Source: Bradyrhizobium sp. CCGE-LA001 (GTDB lineage: Bacteria; Pseudomonadota; Alphaproteobacteria; Rhizobiales; Xanthobacteraceae). Taken from it: a DNA stretch of 64,000 nucleotides. Positions 53,633 to 63,004 of the stretch are shown here, piece by piece. How positions within the stretch are numbered: position 1 is the stretch's first letter; each line of letters starts with the position of its first letter. Both the position numbers and the translations under genes were made by a program. The DNA is taken from positions 6,565,501 to 6,629,500 of the forward strand of contig NZ_CP013949.1 in the NCBI RefSeq assembly GCF_000296215.2, written 5' to 3'. The notes below the pieces were generated by a model. The model was given only the letters and a program-made list of their open reading frames with translations. It made no database searches and was not told where the DNA came from.

Positions 53633-54902
53633 GTGTGAGCTCCTTCCTAAGATGAGACGGATCGGTTGTTCTTTGTTCGAGGCGGGTTGCTAGCACTGCA
53701 TTTAAAGCGGTCGCGCCCAATAAGCTCAGCAACATCACGTCAGGGCCGAATCCAAGGACCAGCTGCCCTCCGACCATGGGAAAGCCGAAGAGACCGAGGA
53801 AGTATGCGAGGGTAAAGATCTGCGAGGTCGTAGGCACGGAGACGCCGTGCTCGCCGGCGAGATTGACCGCTATCGTGTTCAAGGTTGAATAACTTAACCC
53901 GTAGCCGGCGGCAAAAAGGACGGTAGCTACAATATAGAGCGAGGTGCTGCCACCGTTGAGAAGGAACAGCACTAGGGAGGCAGCGGTCATTAGGATGAGA
54001 GCGAACGCCAGTCGGCGTAACGGCAGGCTGCCTATGAGGTGAGCGACTGAGAAGCGCAGCACCACGCTCGTTGAAGTAAAAACGAGAAAGAACAGATCGG
54101 AATTCAAGTGATGAGATGCGGAATACGCGCTCTGATATGTGGACAGCCCCGCGAATATGCAGGCTGAAATCGCAATCATGGCGACGGGGAGTGCCGTGCA
54201 TTTCTGAAGCAGTGTCGTGGTAGCGGCTAGTGTAATTGCGATATCGGGCATAGCCTGGGCAGATAGCCTCGACATCGCGCGTCTGGTAAGGTCTACGCAG
54301 ACGGCGGCGAGCAGGCACGCAATCGCAAGCACCGTGTAGATCGTGGCCAACGAACCAGTGTATCTTGCGAGCAAGTGACCAAGTGGGGCAGCTAGGCCAA
54401 GCCCAGCCATTTGTGACCCCGATAAAAACGTCAAATACTGAATACGTGCTGACGGCCGCAGATGGCGGATGAGCTGCAGCGGCGCCAGAATGAAGAACAC
54501 GGACCAAGCAGCGCCCACCAGGAGTCCTCCACCATACGCTGCTCGCGTATCGATGGTAGCGCCGGCAAAGGCCAGCATGGCTAACGCCATAAACAGCGAT
54601 GCGACGGTCAACGTGGGTAATAGGCCTATCCGCCTTGACAGCCACCCTGCCAAGTAACAGCAAACGAGAGTCGTAGCCATGCCACTGGAAATGATATGAC
54701 CCGCGGCACGACTGTCCGTTTCAAGCGCATCCATGTAGTCCGGCAATAGAAAACTAGTGCCGTAAGCTGCTGCTACGACAGTGGAGGCAATCAAAAATGG
54801 GACAAAGGCGCGGTAGTCGAGCGTGCTCGAAAGCAGCTCCGCGGTGATGACCGTTCCATCCGCAGTGCGGCCTCGCAGCGGCGAGGCAGAGCCACCGTTC
54901 AT
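53622..54902 (-). CDS. MFS transporter
   Basis: The 426-residue protein has about 12 membrane segments (FLIASTVVAAAYGTSFLLPD, GGGLLVGAAWSVFFILAPLQ, LGLFGFPMVGGQLVLGFGP among them) and the loop motif LAGWLSRRIGLLPT between helices 2 and 3. It fits an MFS exporter of a secondary metabolite or its toxic intermediates. The ATG overlaps the stop of the monooxygenase gene (ATGA). Direction of transport is inferred from context only. Confidence 0.8.
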   Translation of the reverse strand: MNGGSASPLRGRTADGTVITAELLSSTLDYRAFVPFLIASTVVAAAYGTSFLLPDYMDALETDSRAAGHIISSGMATTLVCCYLAGWLSRRIGLLPTLTVASLFMALAMLAFAGATIDTRAAYGGGLLVGAAWSVFFILAPLQLIRHLRPSARIQYLTFLSGSQMAGLGLAAPLGHLLARYTGSLATIYTVLAIACLLAAVCVDLTRRAMSRLSAQAMPDIAITLAATTTLLQKCTALPVAMIAISACIFAGLSTYQSAYSASHHLNSDLFFLVFTSTSVVLRFSVAHLIGSLPLRRLAFALILMTAASLVLFLLNGGSTSLYIVATVLFAAGYGLSYSTLNTIAVNLAGEHGVSVPTTSQIFTLAYFLGLFGFPMVGGQLVLGFGPDVMLLSLLGATALNAVLATRLEQRTTDPSHLRKELTHAD

Positions 54903-56218
54903 GTGCCACCCAATACGTGTCGGGTTGATTGCATCGCAACTACACCGGCGTCTCGTTTAGAGGTATCCAAAGGTGCGCACCCCAGAATCATCTGCCTGTC
55001 GGATGTATTCAAATAGAACGGTCGGCCGAGGAGGCTGTTGATAATTTGGCTGTTGCGGTACGCGACCAAAGATAGGTTGGCGCTCTGTAATCCGTGTTGC
55101 ACGCGGCTCTGATTTTGTAGGTATATTGGTCCTGGCATGTGCCGACCGAAGCGGACTGCGTAGTCCGGCCCCAGCACGGGTAGCCCACCTTCCTTACACG
55201 CCCCCTCGAGGAGGGCCTCCAAGAAAGGCGGCATACGTGGCTGGAACCCTGTAGCAAGCACTATACGATCGACGACAACGCTGCTACTTCGTTGCGTTGC
55301 AATCTCATCTAGATCCACTCGCCAGCGCTTGTTGTGGGACGTGATGTCTTTCACCACTGCGCTGGACAACACACGAAAACGGTCGGCCAGCGTGCGATCC
55401 ACGCTGCGATCGTACAGCATCTCATAAAGCCGGTTGCATAAATCGGCAGAAATGCCGTCGCTCGTAAGCATCTCGCCCTCGACTATGTCCCGGCGTTGCT
55501 GAAGCGGCAAAGCGTGAAAGCGGCGGCTATAGGCCGGCGTGTAAGCCTCATTCACAAAGCTGTTGTCGTCCATGGAGAACAAGTTTGAGCGCGACGTTAC
55601 CCATGTAATCTGGGTGGATACAGAACGACCAAGAATGTCCTCGATAATCTCAGCCCCGCTCTGACCGCCTCCCACTACGAGCACATGCTCAGCTGCATGC
55701 GGTAGCTGCCGATCGAGATAATCGGCCGCATGGTAGACGGTTTCAGATGACAAAGATCTGGCACAGTCGGGGATTTTGGGCTCTACGCCAACGCCCACAA
55801 CGATAGCACGCGTCAGAAATGTGGTTGCATTCGTGCTGATACGATAGCCATCCCTGAACGGAACAACATTTGTGACGTCCTCTGAGAACCGGAGAGTATT
55901 GAGCCGCCCTGCGACCCACCGGTAATACTCGATGAACTCCTGCCGAGACGTTGAAGCATTGCGCTTGTTGACAAAGCTGTAGAGCCGGCCATGCAGTGCC
56001 AAATAGTTGAGAAATGAGTGTGGGCTCGTAGGATCGACCAGGGTCACGCAATCCTTGAGCGGCGACACCTGTAGGCGACTGTTCGGCAGCCTAAGCCCTG
56101 GATGCCAGAAAAATGTGTCTCGCTTGTCTAGAAAAAGTGCACGGAGCGGAGTTGGTTCAATAAGCGCTGCAAGACTGAGGTTAAATGGGCCGATCCCAAT
56201 TCCAATAACATCCAGCAT
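54899..56218 (-). CDS. Flavin N-monooxygenase of the lysine/ornithine type
   Basis: The 439-residue enzyme has the FAD site GIGIGPFNLSLAALIE, the substrate-region FFWHPGLRLPNSRLQVSPLK, the NADPH site VLVVGGGQSGAEIIEDIL and the VLATGFQPRMP motif of IucD/PvdA/SidA enzymes, which N-hydroxylate the side-chain amine of lysine or ornithine. No hydroxamate-siderophore synthetase follows. Instead a cupin and a MetRS-like gene do, which points to an N-hydroxylysine-type substrate for N-N bond formation. The frame is open further up to 56455 (79 more residues of low complexity); I prefer 56218, where the family N-terminus begins. It is the first gene of the operon behind the sigma-54 promoter at 56495-56509. 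Confidence 0.85.
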   Translation of the reverse strand: MLDVIGIGIGPFNLSLAALIEPTPLRALFLDKRDTFFWHPGLRLPNSRLQVSPLKDCVTLVDPTSPHSFLNYLALHGRLYSFVNKRNASTSRQEFIEYYRWVAGRLNTLRFSEDVTNVVPFRDGYRISTNATTFLTRAIVVGVGVEPKIPDCARSLSSETVYHAADYLDRQLPHAAEHVLVVGGGQSGAEIIEDILGRSVSTQITWVTSRSNLFSMDDNSFVNEAYTPAYSRRFHALPLQQRRDIVEGEMLTSDGISADLCNRLYEMLYDRSVDRTLADRFRVLSSAVVKDITSHNKRWRVDLDEIATQRSSSVVVDRIVLATGFQPRMPPFLEALLEGACKEGGLPVLGPDYAVRFGRHMPGPIYLQNQSRVQHGLQSANLSLVAYRNSQIINSLLGRPFYLNTSDRQMILGCAPLDTSKRDAGVVAMQSTRHVLGGT

Positions 56219-56494
56219 TTCCACAGAAGTCTCTTTGAGCTCGCGCAAGTTTTTGGTCTCGGGGCTCGCGCAGATTCTGTCTGGGTCCGGATTCTGCCCT
56301 TCATGACTGAGGCACGCTTTTGTGACTTGGGTCGGGGCAGCGGCTTGGCCTGTAGCCGCAGGAGACGTGATGGATTGCGCATCCGCAATAGCCGCGTCGT
56401 GCAACCCGTCTGCTGGAATCGGCGACCATCTCATCGGTGCAAAGTCCGCTTGCAACCATCTTCCCCGTCCCCACCCGGCGGTCTCTGCTCATTA

Positions 56495-56509
56495 GCAACC
56501 GCCGTGCCA
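56495..56509 (-). promoter_or_regulatory. Sigma-54 (-24/-12) promoter of the six-gene operon
   Basis: On the minus strand TGGCACGGCGGTTGC matches the RpoN consensus TGGCACG-N4-TTGC at every fixed position, followed by T. The -12 GC is at 56495-56496, so transcription should start near 56483 and run into the N-monooxygenase gene. Sigma-54 promoters stay closed until opened by an activator of the NifA/NtrC class. Confidence 0.82.
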
Positions 56510-56591
56510 GCGACAAAATCTCGACTGCGCCTTGTTGGACAGAAGAACATGCCGACGCACAGCGTTTCGTGCGGAGTTGCTCCGGCAGCTC

Positions 56592-56607
56592 TGTCATATT
56601 TGCGACA
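56592..56607 (-). promoter_or_regulatory. NifA upstream activating sequence
   Basis: TGTCATATTTGCGACA is a perfect TGT-N10-ACA site. It lies about 85-95 bp upstream of the -24 element, inside the usual range for NifA sites. With the promoter it forms a complete NifA/RpoN module, as at nif and fix genes of rhizobia. Confidence 0.75.
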
Positions 56608-57029
56608 TTGAGGTGGTAATCGGACATTCAGGTACGGAATACGAAGCGCGCGTATCCATAGCTGAGGAAGCTGATTGGAAGCGCAGCTCGGCGTATTCCG
56701 CCGCGGTCTCGTTACGGTGAGCGCCTCATCGAAGTCTGGCTCATGGGCGGGCAAGGTGAACATCCATAGCGCTTTTTGCCCATTGGCAGCGCGGCGCTCT
56801 CGTTTTTCATTTTGACGAGCCAACGCTTGCGGCCGCCTGTCGGCATACCGGCATCATTCATGAACAAGGTTGCGGCCTGGTCATCGCCCCGCAGGCTAAC
56901 AGCCCTGCACGGTGAGGAGTTCTGGTCGGGCCAATCGAGACCTAGCTCATCCCTCGCCCTTAGGCGCGACAACGCTGCGAGCGTCGTCTTGGCCATCGGG
57001 CCCAAGCAATCGACTTATGGCGGGCAGAT

Positions 57030-57720
57030 ATGGAATCGAATTGCGCCGCGAGCGATTTCTTCCTTAGGACTTTGCCGCGGAGATACTCTGCGGCGGCGGC
57101 TCATTCTTTCAATCTAAAGTCCAGGGTAAAACACCGTTGGCTTGTAGTCGCAGTTTCGCTATCGGCCTGCCTGTTCGACTATTCCGTACTGGCGCAAACG
57201 GCGAGCGTGGTTGATCTCAGTGACCGTCCTGTGGATCAGGCCAGCAGAAGACGAAAGGCTACTGGTCGCATTGAAAAGCTCCGGATTGACCGGACAATCA
57301 GCTCTCCTGCACCTGCGCCAGCTCCAACTAGTGGAGTGCCTTTTGAAAAGCGCGCTCGTGCGGGCAGAGCTGTTTGGACAAGAGCGCAAACGACCGTCGA
57401 TCCCTTCGCAAGATACGACAATCTGCGTGAAAAAGGGCTGTGGTTCAACATACCTGGGCCTGCGGACACGATTGATCAGGGGGCGGGGTTGATCTAGATC
57501 GGCGCTTGCAGATATCGGCATCGGCTACATCGGTTGGACGCACAACAGCTTACAAACAACCTGCTGCCGATGCCGCCCGAAGCACTATCGCAAACCCGCT
57601 CTATATGGGCCAGAATTCCACCTTCGCGCCGGCAAACTTCATGATCGTCACCTACGATCTCAGCCGATTTGGCATTTCCGACGGACAGATTGTCCTAGGA
57701 GGCGAGCAGCAATACTCGAG
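57030..57720 (+). pseudogene. Porin-like outer-membrane protein, degraded
   Basis: A signal-peptide-like stretch (HRWLVVAVSLSACLFDYSVL, then AQ) begins near 57130. The body reads ARYDNLREKGLWFNIPGPAD and stops at 57497. Other frames continue SALADIGIGYIGWTHNS and ANPLYMGQNSTFAPANFMIV, TYDLSRFGISDGQIVLGGEQ, beta-strand repeats with a porin flavour (carbohydrate-porin type). At about 57715 it runs into the opposite-strand ParB-type pseudogene, so a rearrangement joined them. Exact family uncertain. Confidence 0.45.
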
Positions 57721-59484
57721 GTGGGATCGTCCGGGTGCGGCGTGGCGCCGCCACCGTAGCGGTCGCCCTTCTCGTAGAGCGCGTTGACGCCGAACGAGGC
57801 GCAGTGCGCGGAGAGCGCCGCCTGCTCATCCCCCGTGAGGCCGGTGAGCCAATCCCAGAGGCCGGCCTTGTCCTTCGGCAGGCGCTCCTCCCAGGCCTTG
57901 TGGCGCGCATCGATCGCCTTGGCCGCCGGCGTGTCCTTCAGCCCCTGCGCCTGCACCGGGAAGCTGGCGTTGCGCACGAAGACCTCCATCGCCGTCCCGT
58001 AGGAGGAATAGCGGGAGAAGACGTCGAGGCAGAATTTGTGCAGCACCGCCTGAAAGGCAACCGACGGCGTGATCGCCAGCTTGTCGCGCAGCGTCAGTGT
58101 CCGCTCCGCCGTCAGTTCAGTCAGGAGGCGATCCGGCAGCGGCTTGGCCACGTCTTCATCCTCGTCCTCGGGCTCCGCAACCTGCCCACCGATGCTGATG
58201 ATCGCGCGCTGGACGACCGGCGCCGTCGACTTCGCACCGTCCATATCATCTGCGGCGTCTTGTTCGCTATCGCTGCTCTGCCCCGGTTCTGCCACGGGCA
58301 GTTCGTCCTCGGGCCGGACATAGCCGCCATCGACGGACAGCCTGCTTTCGGTGTCCATGCCGACGAACACGCCCGCGCGGGCGATGTCGGCCGCCTGATA
58401 GATGACGGCTCGATCCTCGAAGGCGGCGAGCGCCGTCTCGCTCTGGCCGAGCCGCTGGTCAACCTCGTCGGGCAGCTCGCCCACGCTGTCATACTCGGCT
58501 TCGAGCCTCGCATATTCGGCGTTGAGCGCCTCGATGGTCGCCTGCTCTTCGGCGGTGAGATCAGCGGGCACACCGTCCAACTCGCGCAAACCACGAGGAT
58601 GGCCGTAAGGGAAGTCGATCGCGACCTCGATCCACTTCCAGCCTTCGGCGGCGATTGTCTCGGCCTCCGCTCTAGGCTTTTCGGTAACAAGACGATCGAG
58701 CAAAGCGACATCCTGAAGCCAACCGCCGTCCTTGTGCTCGAATAGATCTCGTAGAATCCCACCACCTGCCCGCTCATAGGCGTCCAATCCGACGAAGCGC
58801 GCACGTCGGTCAGAGGCACGGGCGGTCGCTTCTGTCAGAATTCGGCGGATCTGGTAGGGTTCGTCATAGCCGGAGCGACTCATGCTTTCCCAGACCTGTT
58901 ATTGCCTGGCGTGGTCGGCAGTCACGGAAGAGGCCATGAGCTGCTCGAGGGTCATGCCGTCTTTGGCATAGACGTCGTGCAGCGCGGGTGAAATGGAGGC
59001 AAGGCGCAGGCACTGCTTCACCACGTTGACCGAGGTGAAGAATGCAGCGGCAATGTCCTCCTCGGTCCGGCCCTTCTCGCGCAGCGCCTGGAACGCGCGG
59101 CACTGGTCGAGCGCATCCAGCAGAGCGCGCTGGATGTTCTCGGCGAGCGAGTCGCCCTCGGCGAGAACGTCGGTCGCGAGATCGCGCACGACGCAAAGCA
59201 CTGGCGCGCTCTTGGCCAGGCGCTTCTGCTTCACCAACAGCTCCAATGCCCGTAACGGCGCCTCCCGGCCGGGATCCGAACATGCCGGTCTCACTGCGTT
59301 CGGCGCTGAGAACCGGCCGGACGTTGAGGCTTTGGAGCAAGGTACCCTGGGCGATGTCCTCGGCCAGCTCCTCGATGGAGACGCCGGCCTTCACACGACG
59401 GACGTTCGATCGACTGAGCACGAGTTTGTTGAAGGGAATGTCGCACGGAGGGGACAGCATGATTTTCTGGACGGCCTTTGCCAT
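57690..59484 (-). pseudogene. Plasmid-type ParB partition protein, broken
   Basis: The N-terminus MAKAVQKIMLSPPCDIPFNK, SRSNVRRVKAGVSIEELAED starts at 59484. The frame is lost near 59275 and regained as REAPLRALELLVKQKRLAKS, ENIQRALLDALDQCRAFQAL and TSVNVVKQCLRLASISPALH (HTH). TAA at 58899-58901 then follows DHARQ, where the next residue should be Glu. Beyond it QVWESMSRSGYDEPYQIRRI continues for about 400 codons. The C-terminus is cut at the porin junction. With a frameshift, a nonsense codon and truncation the gene is dead. It is the large ParB type of rhizobial plasmids and elements. Confidence 0.75.
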
Positions 59485-59634
59485 ATCAGTTTCTCCGGAA
59501 CGAGCGGCCAAGACCCTCTCTCGACCTCTCTCGACCTCCGACCCGTTCGCGGAAAACGCCGACCCTCCTCTCCCTCTCAGCGGCAGGCCGCGTCGCGAGT
59601 TGGCGTCGAGATTTCGGTATTCGGCTTTTGTTGT

Positions 59635-61338
59635 TCAGGGAATATCCATCTGCGAACAGGTCACCCGCCGATTCTCCGCCAATAGCGCGCTCACCACTTG
59701 CTGCAGCACTGAAACCTCTCTGTCGCCGTAGCAGAGCACATGGATATCTTTTGGAGTCGATACAGTCGATCGAATGCGCGACATCTCCTGCCACATCGTC
59801 ACCGGATCCGACTTTGGGGAATAGAAGACTGCATAGTGGGCGAAAGGAAGATCGAGACCTCGCCCTCCGGTAGTACGAGTCATGAGAAGCAGACCGTTGG
59901 TGCTTTTACGAAACCGGTCGATCGCTACTTTTCTTTCATGGTCAGTCTTCTCCCCCGTGAGTTCGAACAGCGGAAGGCGCGCGGCCGCCAGGATCGGCTT
60001 CAATCCTTCCAGGAGCGTGATGGTGCGCAGAAACAGCACGCCACGCTCTCTGGCTTTCGCGCGCGCCGTCACGATCGCCTGGAGCGCATCGGTCTTTTGG
60101 CCACGCAGGAAGTAAAAGTGGTCGTCATCACGATCATCGCGCAGGATCGGAACATCTTCCAGATATGCAATCTCGTTGCGCCGGGTCTTAATCTTGCAGT
60201 CACCGAAGTCTGCTCCCAGATCCCTCGTCAGGTCTTCGAGGATATGTTGCGGCATCATCATCAGTTTGGTGATGCTGCAGAACGCCTGACGCACCGGGCT
60301 TGTAATGAAGATGGAGCGCATCGCACCCGCTCCCGAACGAAGCTGAGCCGAACGATTCGCCGCGCCTTCGCACAATTGCGGCGCGCGCCGCTCGACGTCT
60401 TTGTAGTCCACCGGACCAATTGCCTCATCGAGTCGGAGGTGGGCTTTGCCTTTCGAGACGTCGACAGCTTCAAGCAGAACGGCGACATTGCCATCGTGCA
60501 CTCGGGACATCTGGATTGGTTTGAACGGAATTACCGCGGCATAACTCTGTTCGGGAACTGTAATCGCCACAGGGTTGAGCAGCTTGCCAATCAACGCTGA
60601 ACGTCGCTGGGCTTTGGTCATGACTCGACGCTTTGGCTGATGCGACGAAAATCCGAGGGTTGCCGACTTGACGAGATATCGCGCCGCGGCCGGAAGCTCC
60701 CGTACCAGCCGTTGCCAGAGCTCGGCATATCGCACAGCGGTTTCTCGATCGGTCTCGTCAACGACAACGAACTGATCGAACTCGTCCACAATCACGAGAT
60801 CGAAAGACGCAATCACGTCATCGGCGATGCCGCGCGCGACGGCCCCGGCGAGGATTCCAGGCGTCGAAACAAGAAGATCACTTCGCAGAATCGTCCGTCG
60901 CAGCGCTCCGGGATCGCCGGACTGGTCATCGGTCAGCCGGTCCACCATCAGGCTCTTCGCAATCCAGAGCGCCACATCGAAGTGCTGAACGACCAGGGTG
61001 CGTGACGGCACGATCAGCAGCACGCGGCTAGTGGGGCGCAATTTCTTCCAGAGCGCTGCCACAAGGCACGCGATCAGCGTTTTGCCGGTTCCGGTTGGAA
61101 GTTCAATTCCGGCGTTCCGGCCCGCGAGGGCGATTTCAACTGCGCGGATCGCGGTCTCGACCTGATAACGCCGCAACGTATAGGCACGATCACGCGCAAC
61201 GTCGTTTGCAAACAGCGCCTTGGCAATGGCCCAAAGCGTTGGGTTGGATTTCGACGCCGGCGAACGCGAACGTTTGATGGGTTTACGGCTTTTGCGCAAG
61301 CGTCGTCCGAATGCCTCTGGCGATGCGCCAACCGTCAA
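59635..61338 (-). CDS. Superfamily 2 DEAD/DEAH-like helicase
   Basis: The 567-residue protein has the SF2 motifs in order: IELPTGTGKTLIACLVAALW (Walker A), VLLIVPSRTLVVQHF (Ia), LVIVDEFDQFVVVD (a DEFD variant of DExD/H), YLVKSATLGF (SAT), GVLFLRTITLLEGLKPIL (IV), LLLMTRTTGGRGLDLP (V) and TMWQEMSRIRST (VI). It is the last gene of a four-gene overlapping operon, its start lying inside the membrane-protein gene by about 56 bp. Nucleic-acid unwinding coupled to a membrane partner suggests defence or DNA uptake/transfer; this is inference. Confidence 0.75.
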   Translation of the reverse strand: MTVGASPEAFGRRLRKSRKPIKRSRSPASKSNPTLWAIAKALFANDVARDRAYTLRRYQVETAIRAVEIALAGRNAGIELPTGTGKTLIACLVAALWKKLRPTSRVLLIVPSRTLVVQHFDVALWIAKSLMVDRLTDDQSGDPGALRRTILRSDLLVSTPGILAGAVARGIADDVIASFDLVIVDEFDQFVVVDETDRETAVRYAELWQRLVRELPAAARYLVKSATLGFSSHQPKRRVMTKAQRRSALIGKLLNPVAITVPEQSYAAVIPFKPIQMSRVHDGNVAVLLEAVDVSKGKAHLRLDEAIGPVDYKDVERRAPQLCEGAANRSAQLRSGAGAMRSIFITSPVRQAFCSITKLMMMPQHILEDLTRDLGADFGDCKIKTRRNEIAYLEDVPILRDDRDDDHFYFLRGQKTDALQAIVTARAKARERGVLFLRTITLLEGLKPILAAARLPLFELTGEKTDHERKVAIDRFRKSTNGLLLMTRTTGGRGLDLPFAHYAVFYSPKSDPVTMWQEMSRIRSTVSTPKDIHVLCYGDREVSVLQQVVSALLAENRRVTCSQMDIP

Positions 61339-61711
61339 AACTCAACCACAGCGACACAGCGATGAAGAACCAAAGAAATACCCAGAGAGCGCGATGGACA
61401 TGCGGATATAATGGGTCCGCGGATGCTGCCTCGATCATGACAAGACCGTTGACGAGGACGAAAACGACAAATGCTAGAACCAGTCCGTTGATCACATAGC
61501 TTTGGACATTGGCGAGTTTCTCGATCTCGATCTTGCACTCGACGATCGCCTTCTGTTGGTTGTCGTTGCCTTGCGCCTTGTTGAGCTTCACCTTCTGCGC
61601 GACCGCAACGAGGTCACGAAGCCATTGGCTGAGCTGAATATTAAAGAAACTGCCGACAAGGCCGGCCAGCGTCAGCATCAAGCCAACAGTGGCCAAGGGA
61701 TTTGCATTCAT
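61283..61711 (-). CDS. Small membrane protein of the helicase operon
   Basis: The 142-residue protein has three membrane segments, ATVGLMLTLAGLVGSFFNIQ, VINGLVLAFVVFVLVNGLVM and ALWVFLWFFIAVSLWLSF, with a charged helical loop between the first two (VAVAQKVKLNKAQGNDNQQK). Its ATG overlaps the stop of the upstream coiled-coil gene (ATGA), and its end overlaps the helicase gene. No family known. Confidence 0.6.
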   Translation of the reverse strand: MNANPLATVGLMLTLAGLVGSFFNIQLSQWLRDLVAVAQKVKLNKAQGNDNQQKAIVECKIEIEKLANVQSYVINGLVLAFVVFVLVNGLVMIEAASADPLYPHVHRALWVFLWFFIAVSLWLSFDGWRIARGIRTTLAQKP

Positions 61712-62184
61712 GCGCCATCTCCGGTTGCAATTGCCTCAAGGATAGAAAGGAGCGTTTCAGCCGGCACGCCGAACCATCTGGAATTTCCGAAACCCGGCTT
61801 CGCCTTTGGAGGTTTCGGCCGTTCGCGCTCGGCCATGAAGGCCGCTAGCCGGTCGTAGACGACACGCATCTCGTCGGCAGCGCCAGGCGACAGGCTTACG
61901 TCGAACTCGGTGACGTGACCTTGGCCTTCTTTCCTGGCTTCCTCGGCACGGGCCTTGTATCGTTCGAGCTGCGTCTTCAATTCGGCTCGCGCCGCTTGGC
62001 GCCATTGAGAAGCTCGCCGGGCGCGCAGCAGGCGGGCCAGATATCCGGCGCGCGCCAGATTGATCCCGAAGCGTTCGTAGATCCGCGTTGCATCGGGCTG
62101 CTCGTCGACGAATACTCCCTCATAAAATCGCGAGAGCCAATATTCGGTCTGCTGACTCTGACTCTCGAAGCGTTTGTCGCCCAC
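61708..62184 (-). CDS. Coiled-coil protein of the helicase operon
   Basis: The GTG at 62184 gives 158 residues with a long helical region (RAELKTQLERYKARAEEARK) and a C-terminal stretch ETLLSILEAIATGDGA. It begins 3 bp after the stop of a 46-residue protein and overlaps the membrane-protein gene. Unknown family; a link between helicase and membrane is a reasonable guess. Confidence 0.55.
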   Translation of the reverse strand: MGDKRFESQSQQTEYWLSRFYEGVFVDEQPDATRIYERFGINLARAGYLARLLRARRASQWRQAARAELKTQLERYKARAEEARKEGQGHVTEFDVSLSPGAADEMRVVYDRLAAFMAERERPKPPKAKPGFGNSRWFGVPAETLLSILEAIATGDGA

Positions 62185-62187
62185 GAT

Positions 62188-62328
62188 CTATTCGAGCAAC
62201 AACGTTGCGGCCAGCGGCTCAAGATTGCTTTTGAGGCTTTTCTTGACAGTCGGAGAAGCATCGTTGGAGAGAAGCGCTTGCGCCCGGTCCAGCAGCGCTT
62301 TGCGGGCGTCGTCCTCCGGCTTTGCCAT
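62188..62328 (-). CDS. 46-residue first gene of the helicase operon
   Basis: ATG 62328 opens MAKPEDDARKALLDRAQALL, SNDASPTVKKSLKSNLEPLA and ends ATLLLE at TAG 62188. It is a short amphipathic helical protein, directly followed by the GTG of the coiled-coil gene. Such spacing indicates coupling. Function unknown; an antitoxin or regulator is possible. Confidence 0.5.
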   Translation of the reverse strand: MAKPEDDARKALLDRAQALLSNDASPTVKKSLKSNLEPLAATLLLE

Positions 62329-63004
62329 GTTCGTCCCCCGGCCCCGACACGGCGGTCAAGTTCGACGCCGAGAATCGCGCAGCTACTACCATCAATGCGC
62401 GAATCGCTAGCCTACAACCATCAACGAATCACCCGCAAGGGCTTCAGTACCTGATTCAGCAATCTGCTAATGTGACCGGTCGACGGAATTTGGGGAGGCA
62501 AGCGCGCGAGCGTCCATCTCCCGGCAATAATGTTCGGTATGGTCCATACCCCGCCAGCCGCTGGAGGCGGCACAATGTCGATGTGAGGCGGGAGACCTGA
62601 TTCCTTGGACCTGACGCGAGTCGTCAGGCTTGTCGCTGCGTCCTCTGCTCTCAGCATTCCGGCCGACGATGGCGGTCATCGGCAGAGGCCTCACATCAAA
62701 ATAGCTGAGCATCTGCTCGGATACCAAGCTCCGCGGGCGCTTGATATATCCGACCTCGCCGCGATCCGGCGCGATTTGGCGCATACAAGCCGCATCCCGG
62801 CGCCGAATGTAAGATAAGAGTGAAGAACGTCACTCCGAGCTTCCCAAAAATTTCGCTGCAAGAGAACAGTAGGACTGGGGAGAGCGAGCTCATGTACGGT
62901 TCGTACGAAGGAATTTTAGAAATAGAAAAAGCTGCGTAAGTCGTTGTATCATCCGAGCACATTATCTAGTTGCTACCTTTAAGCGAACTCTTTTGGGGCT
63001 CAAT
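62329..63004. other. Intergenic stretch
   Basis: About 680 bp. Minus-strand frames (LPPHIDIVPPPAAGGVWTIP near 62590-62530, and QIAPDRGEVGYIKRPRSLV near 62780-62725) look partly protein-like but cannot be joined without frameshifts. They may be relics of one gene. No promoter is evident for the avidin gene. Confidence 0.3.

Noticed and set aside
56533..56549. TGT-N11-ACA near the operon promoter
   Set aside because: The spacing is one base too long for NifA and too close to the -24 box; the exact site at 56592-56607 is used instead.
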